Origin: Cristatella mucedo
Lineage: Eukaryota; Bryozoa; Phylactolaemata; Cristatellidae
DNA: 64,000 bases
Direction: 5' to 3'
NCBI GenBank assembly: GCA_009760855.2
Contig: WPIO01000031.1
Span: 949,001 to 1,013,000, forward strand
Made by a program: the position numbers and the translations under genes. This document shows, piece by piece, positions 42,081 to 54,100 of this stretch. The notes beneath the pieces are model-generated. The model did not search any database and was not told the origin of the DNA. It was given only the letters and a program-made list of their open reading frames with translations. How positions within the stretch are numbered: position 1 is the stretch's first letter; each line of letters starts with the position of its first letter.

Positions 42081-43020
42081 GGTGTTGAACCTACAACTAG
42101 CTAGCCGCGATACAAAGTTCAGGCGTCACTAGTATTCGTCGCAAGTCAGCCGAGACTTTCGCCGCCGCCGCTACTAGCGCTGCGTTAGTGGCCTAGTTCT
42201 GTCGTGGCGTGGCAGCAACGCGCCACATTAGTAACCACAACCAGACTATCGGGGAATACGGAATAGCCATACGCAAGCGATCGCTATCCGCTAAATTTGA
42301 ACCATCGGCTCCAGAGATTCTCGACGGCAGCATTGTCCCGGCATGCCCTCACTCTAGTCCAATTCGCGAGTGGCTGGGTAACGGGACTCATGCACGACGC
42401 CACGCGTGCTAATAACTTCCGTCCTGGGGCCCTACGAACGTCGCAGTACGTGGAGGCGCAGAATAGTTCAGGCGTTAACTTTGCCGCTTTCGCTTTTTCG
42501 CTGGACGCGGCGTTCGTCTTCTTTATTGGTATCGGCCGCGGTTGGTTGTATCGTAATAAATCCAGGGCAGCCGATATCTCGCGCTCTCCGGTCGCCGGAG
42601 GTACTGTAGCTGAGTTCCGGGGGTCAGAGGCTAATTCTCGCCTAGCCCCGCCATGCTCTGGCCACGACGCCGCTCGCCATGCCGCTGAGCTAGGGTAAGG
42701 CGAGCGGTCGTCAGGTTAGACCTCTTTATAATATCGCATGCACCAACAAAAACAGGGGAACTAAACAATTCTACAGGAAGGGTCCTACACACAGTACACT
42801 ATAGGGGCGGCAAGCGCGAACAAACGTATTAGTCGGTCAGTCGGCTTCGGCAGTCCCGCCGTTGTACCGACTCCCTTCCAACAGTACGAGCGTACGCCAT
42901 TAAAGATCCGGCAAGCCGAGTAACTGCTTGGCTAGTCGGAGTCGACGTCTACCACAATCGAGAGCTTCTGCCGAAAGACGCCTACTCACGGAGGGGGGCA
43001 CGAACACGCTACACGGGGAA
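42081..43020. other. CpG-rich intergenic sequence, nothing recognised
   Basis: Frames up to 133 codons are open on plus, but the translations have no conserved motif and lie in GC-rich DNA. Confidence 0.4.
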
Positions 43021-43350
43021 CTCGGAGTATACAAGTCCCAACAACGAGCGTGCTATCCAGCTCCGCTCGGGCCTTGCGTGCGTGGCCGCATCGCCAGAGC
43101 ACGCCTGCACCCATCCAGGTGCATAACTCGGTGAGAGTGGGAGCCTCCAACATCACGACTTAGTCAGTCAACTTCTGCTACCCAAGAGCCCCGGTGACCT
43201 CTCGCCACCGCACATTCGGCCGTACCCATAGGTCAGACCCCGGCCTAGCCGATGACCCTTACTAAATTACAGCCGTCGTGTCCCAGCCAACCGAACCCAA
43301 CCTGGGCACAGTAGTATCCCGGTAAGGCCGGCGCACTCCGCCGTTGGCGA
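43000..43350 (+). repeat. Uncharacterised dispersed repeat, copy 2
   Basis: Partner of the inverted copy at 34.15-34.56 kb. Both are CpG-rich and share at least about 200 aligned bases by eye. No terminal repeats or poly-A tail were identified at the ends. Confidence 0.55.
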
Positions 43351-44770
43351 CGAGCGAACGCTAAGCGACGAGGACGGCTCCGTGCCAAAGTCAAACTTCA
43401 AACCTTTCGAGAGTCCTTAAAAACTGCCTTGGCCACCCAAGCCTACACCAAGGCAAAGGGCAGGCTTGGTCCAGCCGGTTGATCTCCAGCGGGCTTTATC
43501 ACTTATAAGCCGCCCGAGGCTACGTGAATCTCGCAGAGTACAAGGGTGTCTTGTGATCAAGAAATAGTGCCAAACGCAGCTAATAGATCGGACAGGACCT
43601 GGTTTGTGACGTTAAATCATAGTCATAAATCAGAATGTCGTTGGTCGCACGGTGGGTAGCAGAGTCAGTGGAGTCGCTCTGCTTGAACCCCAGCTGAAAA
43701 ATATGAGTGACAATTCAATCTTGTCCATGCGCTCCCACTAGCTTCTTAGCAACAATCGCTGCACCTTAAAGTCTATGCTGAGAAGCCACGTGAGTCTTAA
43801 GCGTCGGATTAAACGCGCTCTCAAAGATGACTCTACCGCGAAACGTGCTGAATGCTACATCGGACTGATTGTTATGACAGCCCTAGCGATTATTAGCAGC
43901 TCCTGAATTAATACTATTGCCAACCGGTATGATGGGTAGCAATGAGTCACTCTTGCTTTGGGCTTCGAACGAGGCGATTGTACTTCGGGTTTTGATCCAG
44001 AGCATTGTATACTAAGGCAGGCGCAGTGCACTCCCACCTCTCTCTGGCTATGAAATGGGTGTAAAATAGGAAAGGGAAATTGCAGCCCACTGGGGGCTAC
44101 TTGGTCTACAAGGGCGCATAAAAAGGCCTACCGTGCCCAGTGCTGTATCCGTATCTGTATCCGTGCCCAGTGCTATATTGCTTTGGCATGATGACCTCAC
44201 AGGAGGCTGCTGCAGAAGTGCAAATGTGATGCTGCAAACTCTCGGACAAACTTGACTGTGGTTAAGCACGACTACATTGCTACGCTGTGGTTTGAATTAA
44301 AAGCAGGCAAACTTGACAGCAGCGGCGATGTGGTCATCCAACAATGGTCAGTGTGGAGCACGGCGAGCACAGGCTACAGCTGCTTCGTATTTATTGGCTG
44401 AGCCAACGTAGAGCTCTTGGCTGTCAAACGTTTTGAGTTACGATAGTTTGGCCCCGATAACCGTTGCGGTTGTCTTGAGACTGTTTAATTGGAGGAGGAG
44501 GTCAAAAACCGTCAGTGTGACAATGTCAGCAATACGACATGCGATTAATTTGAGAGAATCCGAGGCGCTGGAAGGCCGCTGCGATCGATAAAAGCACAGA
44601 TGCGACTGCGTCATCTGCACAGAGAATCCGGAGAGCGGATATTGCTACATGAAATCGACCTTGAGCCTATTCCCCAGTTACCCATTGGCGTGTCTACAGG
44701 ACGGAGCCAGGTCGCACTCGAGGGGACTCCCTTCAAGATGGCGGCGTTGCACTAGGCAAGTTCAAACCTC
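43351..44770. other. Intergenic sequence with weak LINE traces
   Basis: Minus-strand pieces near 44,440-44,620 (QMTQSHLCFYRSQRPSSAS ... LLLQLNSLKT) look like a decayed YADDTQLY...FLKLN segment of an L2 element. The rest is unrecognised. Confidence 0.45.
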
Positions 44771-44784
44771 AAAGGAATTATCGC

Positions 44785-45110
44785 AGCAATGTAATGTAAT
44801 GCAATGTATCTCCGTCTGTAACTCCACAAAGTCATAAAGACCATGTGGGTGTTACGCAGGAGAGTTTTGTATAGCGGACTCACAGCCTAAGCGGCTTTCT
44901 GTAAGCGTTCGGTACCCAACAGACGTCGTCTCACGAAACAAAGAGAAAGTGGGAAGCATAGAAGAGTCAGGAAAGCAGTTGAGGTAGTGAGTAGCATAGA
45001 AGTAGCAGCCAAGGACTGCTGAAAAGGATGAGCCATAGTCGGCCGTAGGAGAGTAGTTGTCGTTGCGTAAGAATTGGGGAAGCGAGTTCCACAGTCTAGC
45101 AGAAGAGGCC
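44785..45110 (-). mobile_element. L2B 3' end
   Basis: Ends at 44,785-44,830 with GTAATGTAATGCAATG and the CCGTCTGTAACTCCACAAAG block. Upstream it reads back through the L2B 3' region to AATTCTTACGCAACGACAAC on the minus strand. Confidence 0.85.
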
Positions 45111-46570
45111 TCGTAACTATTATAACTAGTAAAGGAAAGAGCTTTTCTAAGCCGACAAACTGTGACGACGGGTAGTCAAAACAGAGACTGATTGAGATTC
45201 CCAAACAGAGCTCTCCATCATCGTGAAGCATGGGCGTGTGACATATAGTCGTCGTGCACTCATCGTGTGTCTGCTACGATGTCGCTTAAGGCGACGAATA
45301 GTGAGATGATAATTCGGAATCTGAAACGCTCTACAGTTCTGAGGATCAACACACCTGAAAAGCCAAGGACGACGCTTTGCATCCCAGTTCGATGCCGTGG
45401 CGGCTTTTGGTGATAAGGATGAAGACAAGACGACGATGAAGATGACTACATGAGAGCTATAGCGACAGCTACAGAGAAGATTTCTGAAAATCCTCGGTTG
45501 CAATAACTATCAGAGCGAAGGGGCAGGCCAAAAGTAAATGACACACTTATCCAAAATGGCTATGTTAGGTTCATTTCATTATCTGACGGAAGTCAAACTT
45601 AATTTGCAGAATGTTCGCCGGAACGCGTGAGCGCCAAAGTAGTTAAAGTATGACAGTGCTTGACATTATTAGCAGTCCCTTAATTAAGATGGCTGGTAAG
45701 CGGATATGTCGCAATCTATGGTCTTGACGGTATGAGAGTCCAATTCAACATACGGTTTGTAAGTAGTGCTCCGGGGCTTCGAGTCGGAGAGTTTTGATTG
45801 GGGCTTCGAGCTTGCGTCAAGTACGCGATTGGCTGTAGCGGTGAGCAGATGCCTCTCAGTGGAGTAGCCAGGTCTGCATTGGCTGCATCGAATTCTTATA
45901 CTATGGTACGGGCGCTCTTAATCGCTGCTGTTCCCATCTCCACACACGTGAGCACAAGCGTGGCATACCGTATCGAGCACCTGCTACTCGCTAGCCCTGG
46001 GTCGAGACACCGGTTCAGCCCGCCTTTATCGAGTGAAGTCTGCAGCTGCTAGCGAAGCTACGAGCGCTGCGTGTGCATGCGTGGCAGCGGACTTTAGTTA
46101 AGCAGCCGCAAGAGCCCAATCGAAAACTAGATTCGGGTTCTTAAGGAGACGTTGCCGCTGCTGCCGTGAGGGCAGCTCTCACTAAATCGCTCCATAAGGC
46201 CGAGCGGATATCCGCTGGGCATCTGCTGGGATGTCGATGCGTAGGGAATAGATTACTCTCTAGCGGAAAGTATTGAGCAGCTTGCCAAAAGAAGGTCGAC
46301 AGTTTACGAGTGGAACGGAGGCCGCCGCTCCTCCGTACGTATTTACTTAAGAGAGCAAAGTCGGATCTCTCGCGTCAAAACTCCGCTCTGCTTCGTGCAA
46401 ATTAATTCAGTGACAGCCTCGCGATTAGCTAGCGTAGCTGCAGCACGGTGCGATTTTCTCGTCGAGACGGTGGCAGCGCTTGGAACTGCGATGTCCCGCG
46501 ATTGTGAGCGTTGAGCTCGACGACGCTGAACTTTGAACTAAGGAATGCTTAGGAAATAAAAATGCTAAAT
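45111..46570. other. Intergenic sequence, nothing recognised
   Basis: No repeat, RNA gene or coding motif identified on either strand. Confidence 0.4.
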
Positions 46571-46740
46571 GCTAGCTGATTTAAAAGCCTCTTTTTGTAT
46601 AGCGACAGAGGAGCCTTTATGGCTATCACCACCGCTTGAAGTGGCGATAAAGGATCGCCCACCGCAGGATTCGAACCCACGACCTCGGGGCCGAGGTCGT
46701 GAAAAGCAACCACCTTACCTAGTGAGCCATTATGGCTCAA
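46571..46740 (-). mobile_element. SINE-A copy, near full length
   Basis: A clean full-length copy. Tail complement TAGCTGATTTAAAAGCCTC, body, B box (plus strand GGATTCGAACCC), an inverted CGACCTCGGGGCCGAGGTCG block and head AGCCATTATGGCTC. It shows the family's head palindrome well. Confidence 0.92.
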
Positions 46741-47249
46741 ATAGCCGCTATGAGCGGCGGCTCACGACCAGCTCAATATATTTAATCACGAAACGGGATT
46801 TATGCTCGACTTACAACCTGGCCGGTCTATAGAAGGCTTCTGCCAACCGCGGGCTGTCGGTCGGTGAGTCATATTCGCGATCTTTGGCTGCTGCTTGCTT
46901 GTGAACGTGTCTGTCTGAAGGAGCCTGCCGTAGCAGCAATATTGACAATTGTGTGAACTTTCAAGAATTAAGTTTTGCTGATAGCGTCGCTTGCATGATT
47001 TCGAAAAGCGCTCCGTCAGAACCGGTTAGCTCACTGCGCCTGTCAGGTCTGCACACACTGCACGAGTCGTGCCGCTACCGGAACTAGGTAGCGTCACTAA
47101 GCAGACTCGACGGTACCGTGAGCGGCTAATAAAACTTTTAAGTCTGCCCTCGCTCAAAGATGCTAGCTGATGGCTATCCCGCAGAAGTGCCCCGTCGAAA
47201 TCAGTCAATGCACTTTTAATTCATTTCTCAATTTACAATCGTAGCTCCC

Positions 47250-48419
47250 ATTTTTAATCCAATGCTATCTGCCTCGGTCGGCGGGGTAGGTAGCAACCAC
47301 GACCCAGACGAGTTGGACGCCGGAGGAAAGCGAGCGAAATTCCATCGCAGAAAGCACGAAGGTCTTCTAGGTTCTAAAGTGGAGCGCTGCGTGCCGCTGC
47401 GGGTCGACAGTGGAAGCTTCGCTTTCGGAGACCTGCCGTCCGCCGCGTTGTGCCAGATGTTGCAGAAGGGACTAGCTTTGAATTAAGCAAAACCACCCCT
47501 GTAACTCGACGTGCAGCCACAGGCGCAGCGCAGCAATCTGACCTAATTGCAGAGGCAGCCGAGCCGGCTGACGTGTGGCCCTCGGGGAGCGCGATCGCTG
47601 GCGACATGCCCTTTTCCGGCGGTGGTGATGAATGCGCGACCGGCGTCGTGCGCCGCTCGTCACGGCTTCCGGCCCGCGTTTTAGCCAGGGCGCGAGATTG
47701 CAGGTGCCTCGAGCCAGCCAGCCAGCAGGCAGCCAGCAGCCGTCGTCATTGCGGGCGCGTGGCCCCACCCACGAGCATTGACAGACTCATCGTTCGAGTT
47801 CTAGGGCGCCAGGGCGGGCAGGCCCATATCCGCTGCTTCCGTCGCGGTAGTCTCCTCCTGCCAAAATCGCGGGTGCGCCCCTCGCGCCGTCGGTCTCGCT
47901 GGCCGCTGGTGTCTCCCAACTACCGCGTCAACGGCATCGCGTCGCATCTCGCTGCCGCCGGCGGTACCCGAAAGCGTTCGTCAGAGCGATTGGGTTGCGA
48001 AGGCTGCGATTGAGCGGGCATACGGCAGTGCTACTACGCCTGCGTGTGACTACGCCAGCCAGGCCCGCTCCGGTCCGACCGGTCGCCAGGCTCCCGTCGT
48101 GGGGCGGACGGCGCCGGCGGCGGATTGTGCGCAATTGTTCTGGACCTTGCGGCTGTGCACAGTGCCCGACGGCCGAGGCAGCGGGAGCCGCTCGGTGGCG
48201 CCACCCGCGCACGCGCTCGCCGGCGGCGGCTGGCCTGCGGCGGCAGTCGTCGGAAGCCCCGCCGGCACTCCGAAGCTGCTACCGCGGCCGCCAAGCAGGT
48301 GGACTTGGTAGCCGCGGCCGCCAAGCAGGTGGCCTTGGTAGCCGCGGCCTCGGGCAGACTGGCCTCCGACGCTCCTATTATCCGCAGATCTCGTCATCCT
48401 GCGCTAGCGGCTTTCCATC
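47250..48419 (+). promoter_or_regulatory. GC- and CpG-rich 5' region of the CLOCK-like gene
   Basis: CpG-dense sequence rises toward the first coding exon at 48,420 and drops off within about 200 bp after it. That is what a TATA-less CpG-rich promoter with 5' untranslated sequence looks like. Frames open on both strands across it (187 codons on plus from 47,450) have no domain and are best explained by the GC bias. No start site can be fixed from sequence alone. Confidence 0.5.
48284..48352 (+). repeat. 30-bp tandem repeat in the CLOCK 5' region
   Basis: Two full units and a partial third of a repeat with CCGCGGCCGCCAAGCAGGTG followed by GMCTTGGTAG. It is about 70 bp upstream of the proposed start codon. 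Confidence 0.85.
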
Positions 48420-48460
48420 ATGAACTACGGCAAGAGGAAACTGGCCGGCCGTGCCGACAG
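48420..48460 (+). CDS. CLOCK: CLOCK-like first coding exon (proposed start)
   Basis: ATG at 48,420, 13 codons plus AG, then donor CAG|GTGAGT. Phase 2 is completed exactly by the first base of the bHLH exon to give arginine. Lysine and arginine are frequent, which extends the basic region. It stands at the edge of the CpG-rich block. No in-frame homology is available to prove it. Confidence 0.6.
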
Positions 48461-50106
48461 GTGAGTCTCGGCGTAAACAGCGTTAGCTTGTTGCTGGGTA
48501 TTGTCTGAACGCTGGGTTGGGCTGGTTTGTGACGGAGAGAGGGGGGATGTGTTCCCGTCGGCCGGCTGGTGGGGGGGGGATGTAGTGTGCTCCTGCGGCT
48601 TCAGCTGTTGTAATTAGCGAAGCGCCTTGGACACTAATGCACATGCCTCACCTGTGGCCACTAGTTAAACCATTGACTCAACGCATCTTCAGGCCACTAA
48701 TGCGTGTTATATTTCGTGCCGTCTGCTGCGATTGATCGAGCTTTCTTATATGTGCCCGTTGAGAGTAATAAAAGGAGTGTCTATGTCTCCGGCGAGACTC
48801 CAAACAACCGCCGCCGGAGCCACAGTCAGGGGTGCATCTTTTGGCCGTGGTGCCTACTACTTTGCCTTCGCAAAGTAGCCTGCGAGCCTCAAGCCGCAAG
48901 GCTCAGACAGTACTTAAACTGTTCTGCCTGGGAGTGTGCAAAGGATCATTATCTTGCTGCAAAATGTAACGATCTCCAAGAAGCAGAGTATTTGAACTCT
49001 TTAGTTCAACTTCCTTGACCAACGATAGCTTGAGTATAGTACTTTTTTTTGACAATTCCTTGTCACGTGCTGATGCAGTGGCCCAGCTAGTTGCCTGTTT
49101 TGAACCCCATAGAATGACTGCGAAGCGACTTCGAGGCTGGATGTTCCGCCTACTCTAGGAGCCGACTTTTTTTTTTTTAATAAAACAGGCTCAGTGAAAT
49201 ATGCTTCAGCAGCACAGACGATACATAAGCTTGTGGCCTTTACGCCTAACCAGAAAAGGAGGTAATACAGAATCGTTGTGGGGCGACGTCACACAACGTT
49301 TACATACCGGCAGCATAGGTTTGTTTTTGGGCTGTGCTTTGCACTCCATAAGTATGCCTGGCATCGTAGAAAACCTTATTACCCAACCGAATGTATGACT
49401 GAGTGTTGCTGAGTGAGGAGGGCAATACAGGCAAGCCAGTGCAGGTGCTACGCTTGCTAACCTCTCTGTGCTCGTGTGCGTGCTTGGTATGCGTTATGCC
49501 GAGACAAGCCGAGACAAGCTTCTTGACCGAAGTCTCCCGTGATCGTCAGCTATGGGAAGTGTGACACTCGCGTGTCTACTGCTACAGTTGGAACTCACTC
49601 CCGACTGAAGTCACGACATCCCTGATTGATGGCATTTAAAAAGAAGCTAAAACCACACCTGTTTATCACAGCATTTAGTGGTTCCTTGTGATTCATCCGT
49701 TGCGTGCTTATTTATGCTTGGTGACACTGTGCCTGCTGCCACCAACTAAATTTTACATGGTGACACTGTGCAGGTCACCTCCAACCATGCAATGTTTGTT
49801 GAAATTGTGCATGTTACCACTAATCATTTGATCATGCTTCCGTTTCAGCATATGTAAAATGCCTAGTAAAAGCTTGTTCTCTAAATGTGCTATACAAATT
49901 TATTAATAATGTTATTATTACGGTTAGCATTGTGTGCCGCCCCATTATTGTAGGTGATGCTCCGTACAGATGTTATCTGTGTGCATCTGTCATGCGAACC
50001 ATTTTCTATGGATTCTGCTGCCTGCTCTCCTTTCCCACATCCTCTGCCTCTCTCCCTGATGTCCTCTCTCTCTCTCTCTGTGCTTCTCTCACTCTCTTCC
50101 TGCCGT

Positions 50107-50175
<69 letters not shown>

Positions 50176-50619
50176 CTCTCCCCCTGCCTTTGTCTCTCTC
50201 TGCCTCTTGCCCTGTCTCTTGCTCTATCTCCTGCTCTGTCTCTTGCTCTGCCTCTTTCTCTGCCTCTCTCTTTGCCCTCTCACTCTCTATGCCACTCATT
50301 TCTCTTTGCTTCTCTCCGTGTCTCTGTCTCTCGGCCTTTCTCCTGTCTCTCTCTGCCTTTCTCTCTCTGTCTCTCAGTATCACTCTCAGTCTCGTTCTCT
50401 GTCTTGTTCTCTCTCTGTCTCTTCCTCATTCCCTCCCTCTCCGTCTCTCTCTGTCTCTCTGTCTCTCGGTCTCTCTGTCTCTCTGTCTGTCTGTCTCTCT
50501 CTCTCTCTCTGTCTCTCGGTCTCTCTGTCTGTCTGTCTCTCTTGCTCTCTCTCTCTGTCTCTCTCTGTCTCTCTCTGTCTCTCTCTGTCTCTCCCGGTCT
50601 CTCTCGGTCTCTCTGTCTG

Positions 50620-50652
<33 letters not shown>

Positions 50653-50737
50653 GCGCCTCTCTGTGCCTCTCTCGCTCTCCATGCTTCCCTCTCTGACTCT
50701 CTATCTACTCCACCTCTACCCGTCTTTCTGTCTCTCC

Positions 50738-50771
<34 letters not shown>

Positions 50772-51105
50772 CTCTCTCTGTTTGCCCTGCTCTCTTTCTC
50801 TGCCTCTCCCTCTCCTTCTTCTCTCTCCTTCTCGACTGCCTCTTGCTCTTCCTCCCTTGCTGGTCTTTTCTTTTCTTTCACTCTTTCTTTCTTTCGTTCA
50901 CTTTCTCTGCCTGCTCACTTTTGCTTGCTCTACCGCTTTCTCTCTCCCCCACTCTCTTCTCTTGGCTGCCCAAATCATTGTCGACCCCTTTCCATTATCC
51001 CCACTCACTGTTCTCTTTCTCCCTCTCTATTTATCTCTCTGTAGGGATCTCTGTTTATTTGTCTCCTTCTGTCTCATTGCCTGCATGCCTTTCTACCTTC
51101 CCCGT

Positions 51106-51167
<62 letters not shown>

Positions 51168-54100
51168 CCCATATCTTTCGTGGCCTACTGGGTCTCTTGA
51201 ATATGCACATGAGGTTCGTTTGTACAGCTCATACAGTTTGTATGACTGCACGTACTTGCACTGTGCAGCAGCGCCTGCTTGAACGCTTGTATGCTCAGCT
51301 GCGCTTCGGATACGAACGTGTCATGCCATCGCTCAAACATAATATAATAATATATTTATTTGTATAGCACCATAAGAGAACTTAAATCTTTATCTTGGTG
51401 CTTCATATATGTCTCAGGGCTCGAGCCGACGACTTCGGTCGTCAGAGGGAAGAACCTTAACCTTGCTCGTCAAACGAGCTTACCTTAACCCCTGGGTAAA
51501 AAAAAACCAGCAAGGGGGATGCTGTGTTGGCAGTGGTGAAGCACTAGGTGCAGCAGTAGTTGAGGCAGTAGCTGTGGTATTGGCTGCAGTAGTTTTTCCA
51601 TCTACCTTCTGCCTGCTGATGTCTGTTGGGTGTAAGGGGTGGCTGTAGACAGCTGCATTGTAGGATCGGTCGCTTGTAACCTCTCATGTGACATGCAATT
51701 ATCATCCTGCCTACTCAGCAGAATTGAACACGGTCCCATGTATAGGAGCTTGCCTCGAGCTTCAGGTGCCAGATCCAGTTTAGAATTACAAGATGGCAGC
51801 TTCCTTGTTTTTAATCGAAGAGCATATGGTGCAGTGACTTGGTTAACATGTCTTGGCAGTCTTTCGGACTGCTTTCTGCCATTGGCTGTCAGCTGGCCGT
51901 ATGGCCAACCGATTGATCGGCCAGCTTCTGCTAATTACGCGATATCTTGCAACTGCTTAATGTCCTGCAATTGCACGATATAGTGCAACTACCGATATCC
52001 TGCAACTGCTGCCCGATGACCCGGGGAAGGCGCTATCGTGCCTGTCGGCACTGCTGACAGAGCAAACTGTCCTTCGAACCAGCTGTTGATGGGCAAACTA
52101 GAACCAGCCCAGTGCTCCGAGGCATTTGGGATTTGTGATGGTACTAGTAACTTGCTTAGGCCTTGCACAAATATATTAGTCAATAGATTGACCTTACAGG
52201 AATAGTGTTGCACCAAAGCCAATCAACAGCATCCGAGCATTTGCTCTGAAGCTGATCACATCACCTAGCAAATGCAGACACAAGGTGAAAGGCCAGGCGC
52301 CGGCTCCTGGAAAATTGCTGGCCGTGCCCTGGCTGAAACTGCTGTACCACCTGTACTGCTGCCCAGTTAGCTCTGCCAGGGCTTGAGAAAAATTTCGAAA
52401 GTAATTCTTTGCTTGGATTACCCCTTTGAAGCCGGTTTCCCGGCCTGGTGCACATCATACTTTGAAATGCATGCCATATTCAGATGCATAATTGTTGGCA
52501 AAGCTGATTAAACAGCCTTGTTTATGTAGTGGCGTAAGAGCCGTATCGTGGCTGTCTCTGCAGTTTGCAGTGGGCAATTAAATATGGCCCACTGCACGAC
52601 TCGAACCCACGACCTGGGTCGTGAAGAGTGGGCACCTTACCCCTGGACTGAGATCCAGTGGCCAGTAGTGCTGGGAAAAGGGGTGCCGAAAGAGGGACTG
52701 GGGGTCACAAGCCTTGACTCTCCCCCTTATCAGACCCAAAGAGAAATGCCCCACTGCATGCCAACAGGGCACACTTCTGCAGTGCTCCTGTATGATTAGC
52801 CATCCAGCAAGAGACCCTTCTAGACTCAATCCTGGTTTTACCTCTGCTAGTTAAGACATGTTTAAACGTCACTGAGTATCAGGCATCCTTTTCCTTGGCA
52901 AAGTGGCCGTCACCCATCATAGCAAACGCCGCGGCAGCCGCATGCAGTGGCAGCTTAGAAGCACAGGCAGTGGCAGCAGCAGCTGAGCTGTGTAGGCCAG
53001 TAGCAGCATTTGAGTGAGGCGCTGCTTTACTACTGCTTGTTTGAAGCTGTCCCCCCCCCAGGCCAGCCCGCATAGTCTTAGGTAGCTTAAACCCTCCTCT
53101 TAAACTTCCTCTCACTGCGTCGTGTGATCTTTCTAACAATGCACAGTAGCTTGAGTTGTCTGTGAAAAGCTCGTGGAGGCAGCAGTAGTCTAACACAGTT
53201 GGAGCGCATCTCGGTGATGTAGAACCGTCCGACTGTGTGCTATGAAAGGCCACAGACTGCTGTTGGCTTGAGATCCGGCGTTTGAATAAATATAATTCAT
53301 TTGTGGCGAGTGCCCTAAGAGAATTTGATCTCTATTCGGGTGCTTCACGTGTGCCACACGGCTTGAGCCAACGACCCCGGTCTGACCCTGGTCGGGGCGA
53401 GCACTTAACTTAACCACTGGGCCAAACCAGCACGGCAGTTGTGCCTTAGTCGTGGGCCTGAGGCTCGTGCAACATTGAGGGTGGAAGACCCAGATTTAGG
53501 CAATCGCTAGTTTTATTTTGGATTGGTGCTTTGCTTACATGCCGTCGTTCTAAATTAGCAGCGCAGGGAATGTTAGCAGCGAGCGGTTTTTATATGAAGA
53601 TACTCTCAAGAGTAGAGGGGAATTGTTGACCTTGCCTGAGGTCCTTGCATGTTTTGGCTCGTGCTCGAAGGCCACTGCCTGGCCTTGCCTGGGGTAGCCA
53701 ATCACGAGAGGGATTCAGTGGAATCAGCAGATAGCAGCTTGCCTCCTCGGCGCCACCCCATGCAGACTCGTCGTGAAAAGAAAGTAAATACGGTATTAGC
53801 CGATTCAACAGCCTCATTTTTTTAGTGGCAGAAGAGCCTTAATGGCTATCACTACCGTCACTTGCAGTGGGCAAGAAAGGATCGGCCACTTCAGGACTCA
53901 AACCGACGAACTGGGTCGTGGAGAGCAAGCAACCTTACCTCCTGCGCTCGGGCCCAGGGGCTCATTGGTGGTGAACCCATGATGCTGGAAGATAAGTTTA
54001 TCCATGCAACTCCAAGACGGTATTCGCCGTGAGAGTATGTACGTTATGCTGAATAGTTTTATATCCCACTCACAGTCCAAAAGCAAAAGGTGGCTTCAGG

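Noticed and set aside
47450-48508. Overlapping frames of 115-187 codons on both strands near the CLOCK start
   Set aside because: CpG-rich DNA has few stop codons in every frame. The peptides are alanine- and arginine-rich with no motif, and the strands compete.
49954-51367. Long serine/leucine-rich frames of 269, 386 and 442 codons
   Set aside because: All three plus frames are open only because the DNA is a pyrimidine repeat lacking purines. Translations are SLSLSL-type, without domains or codon structure.
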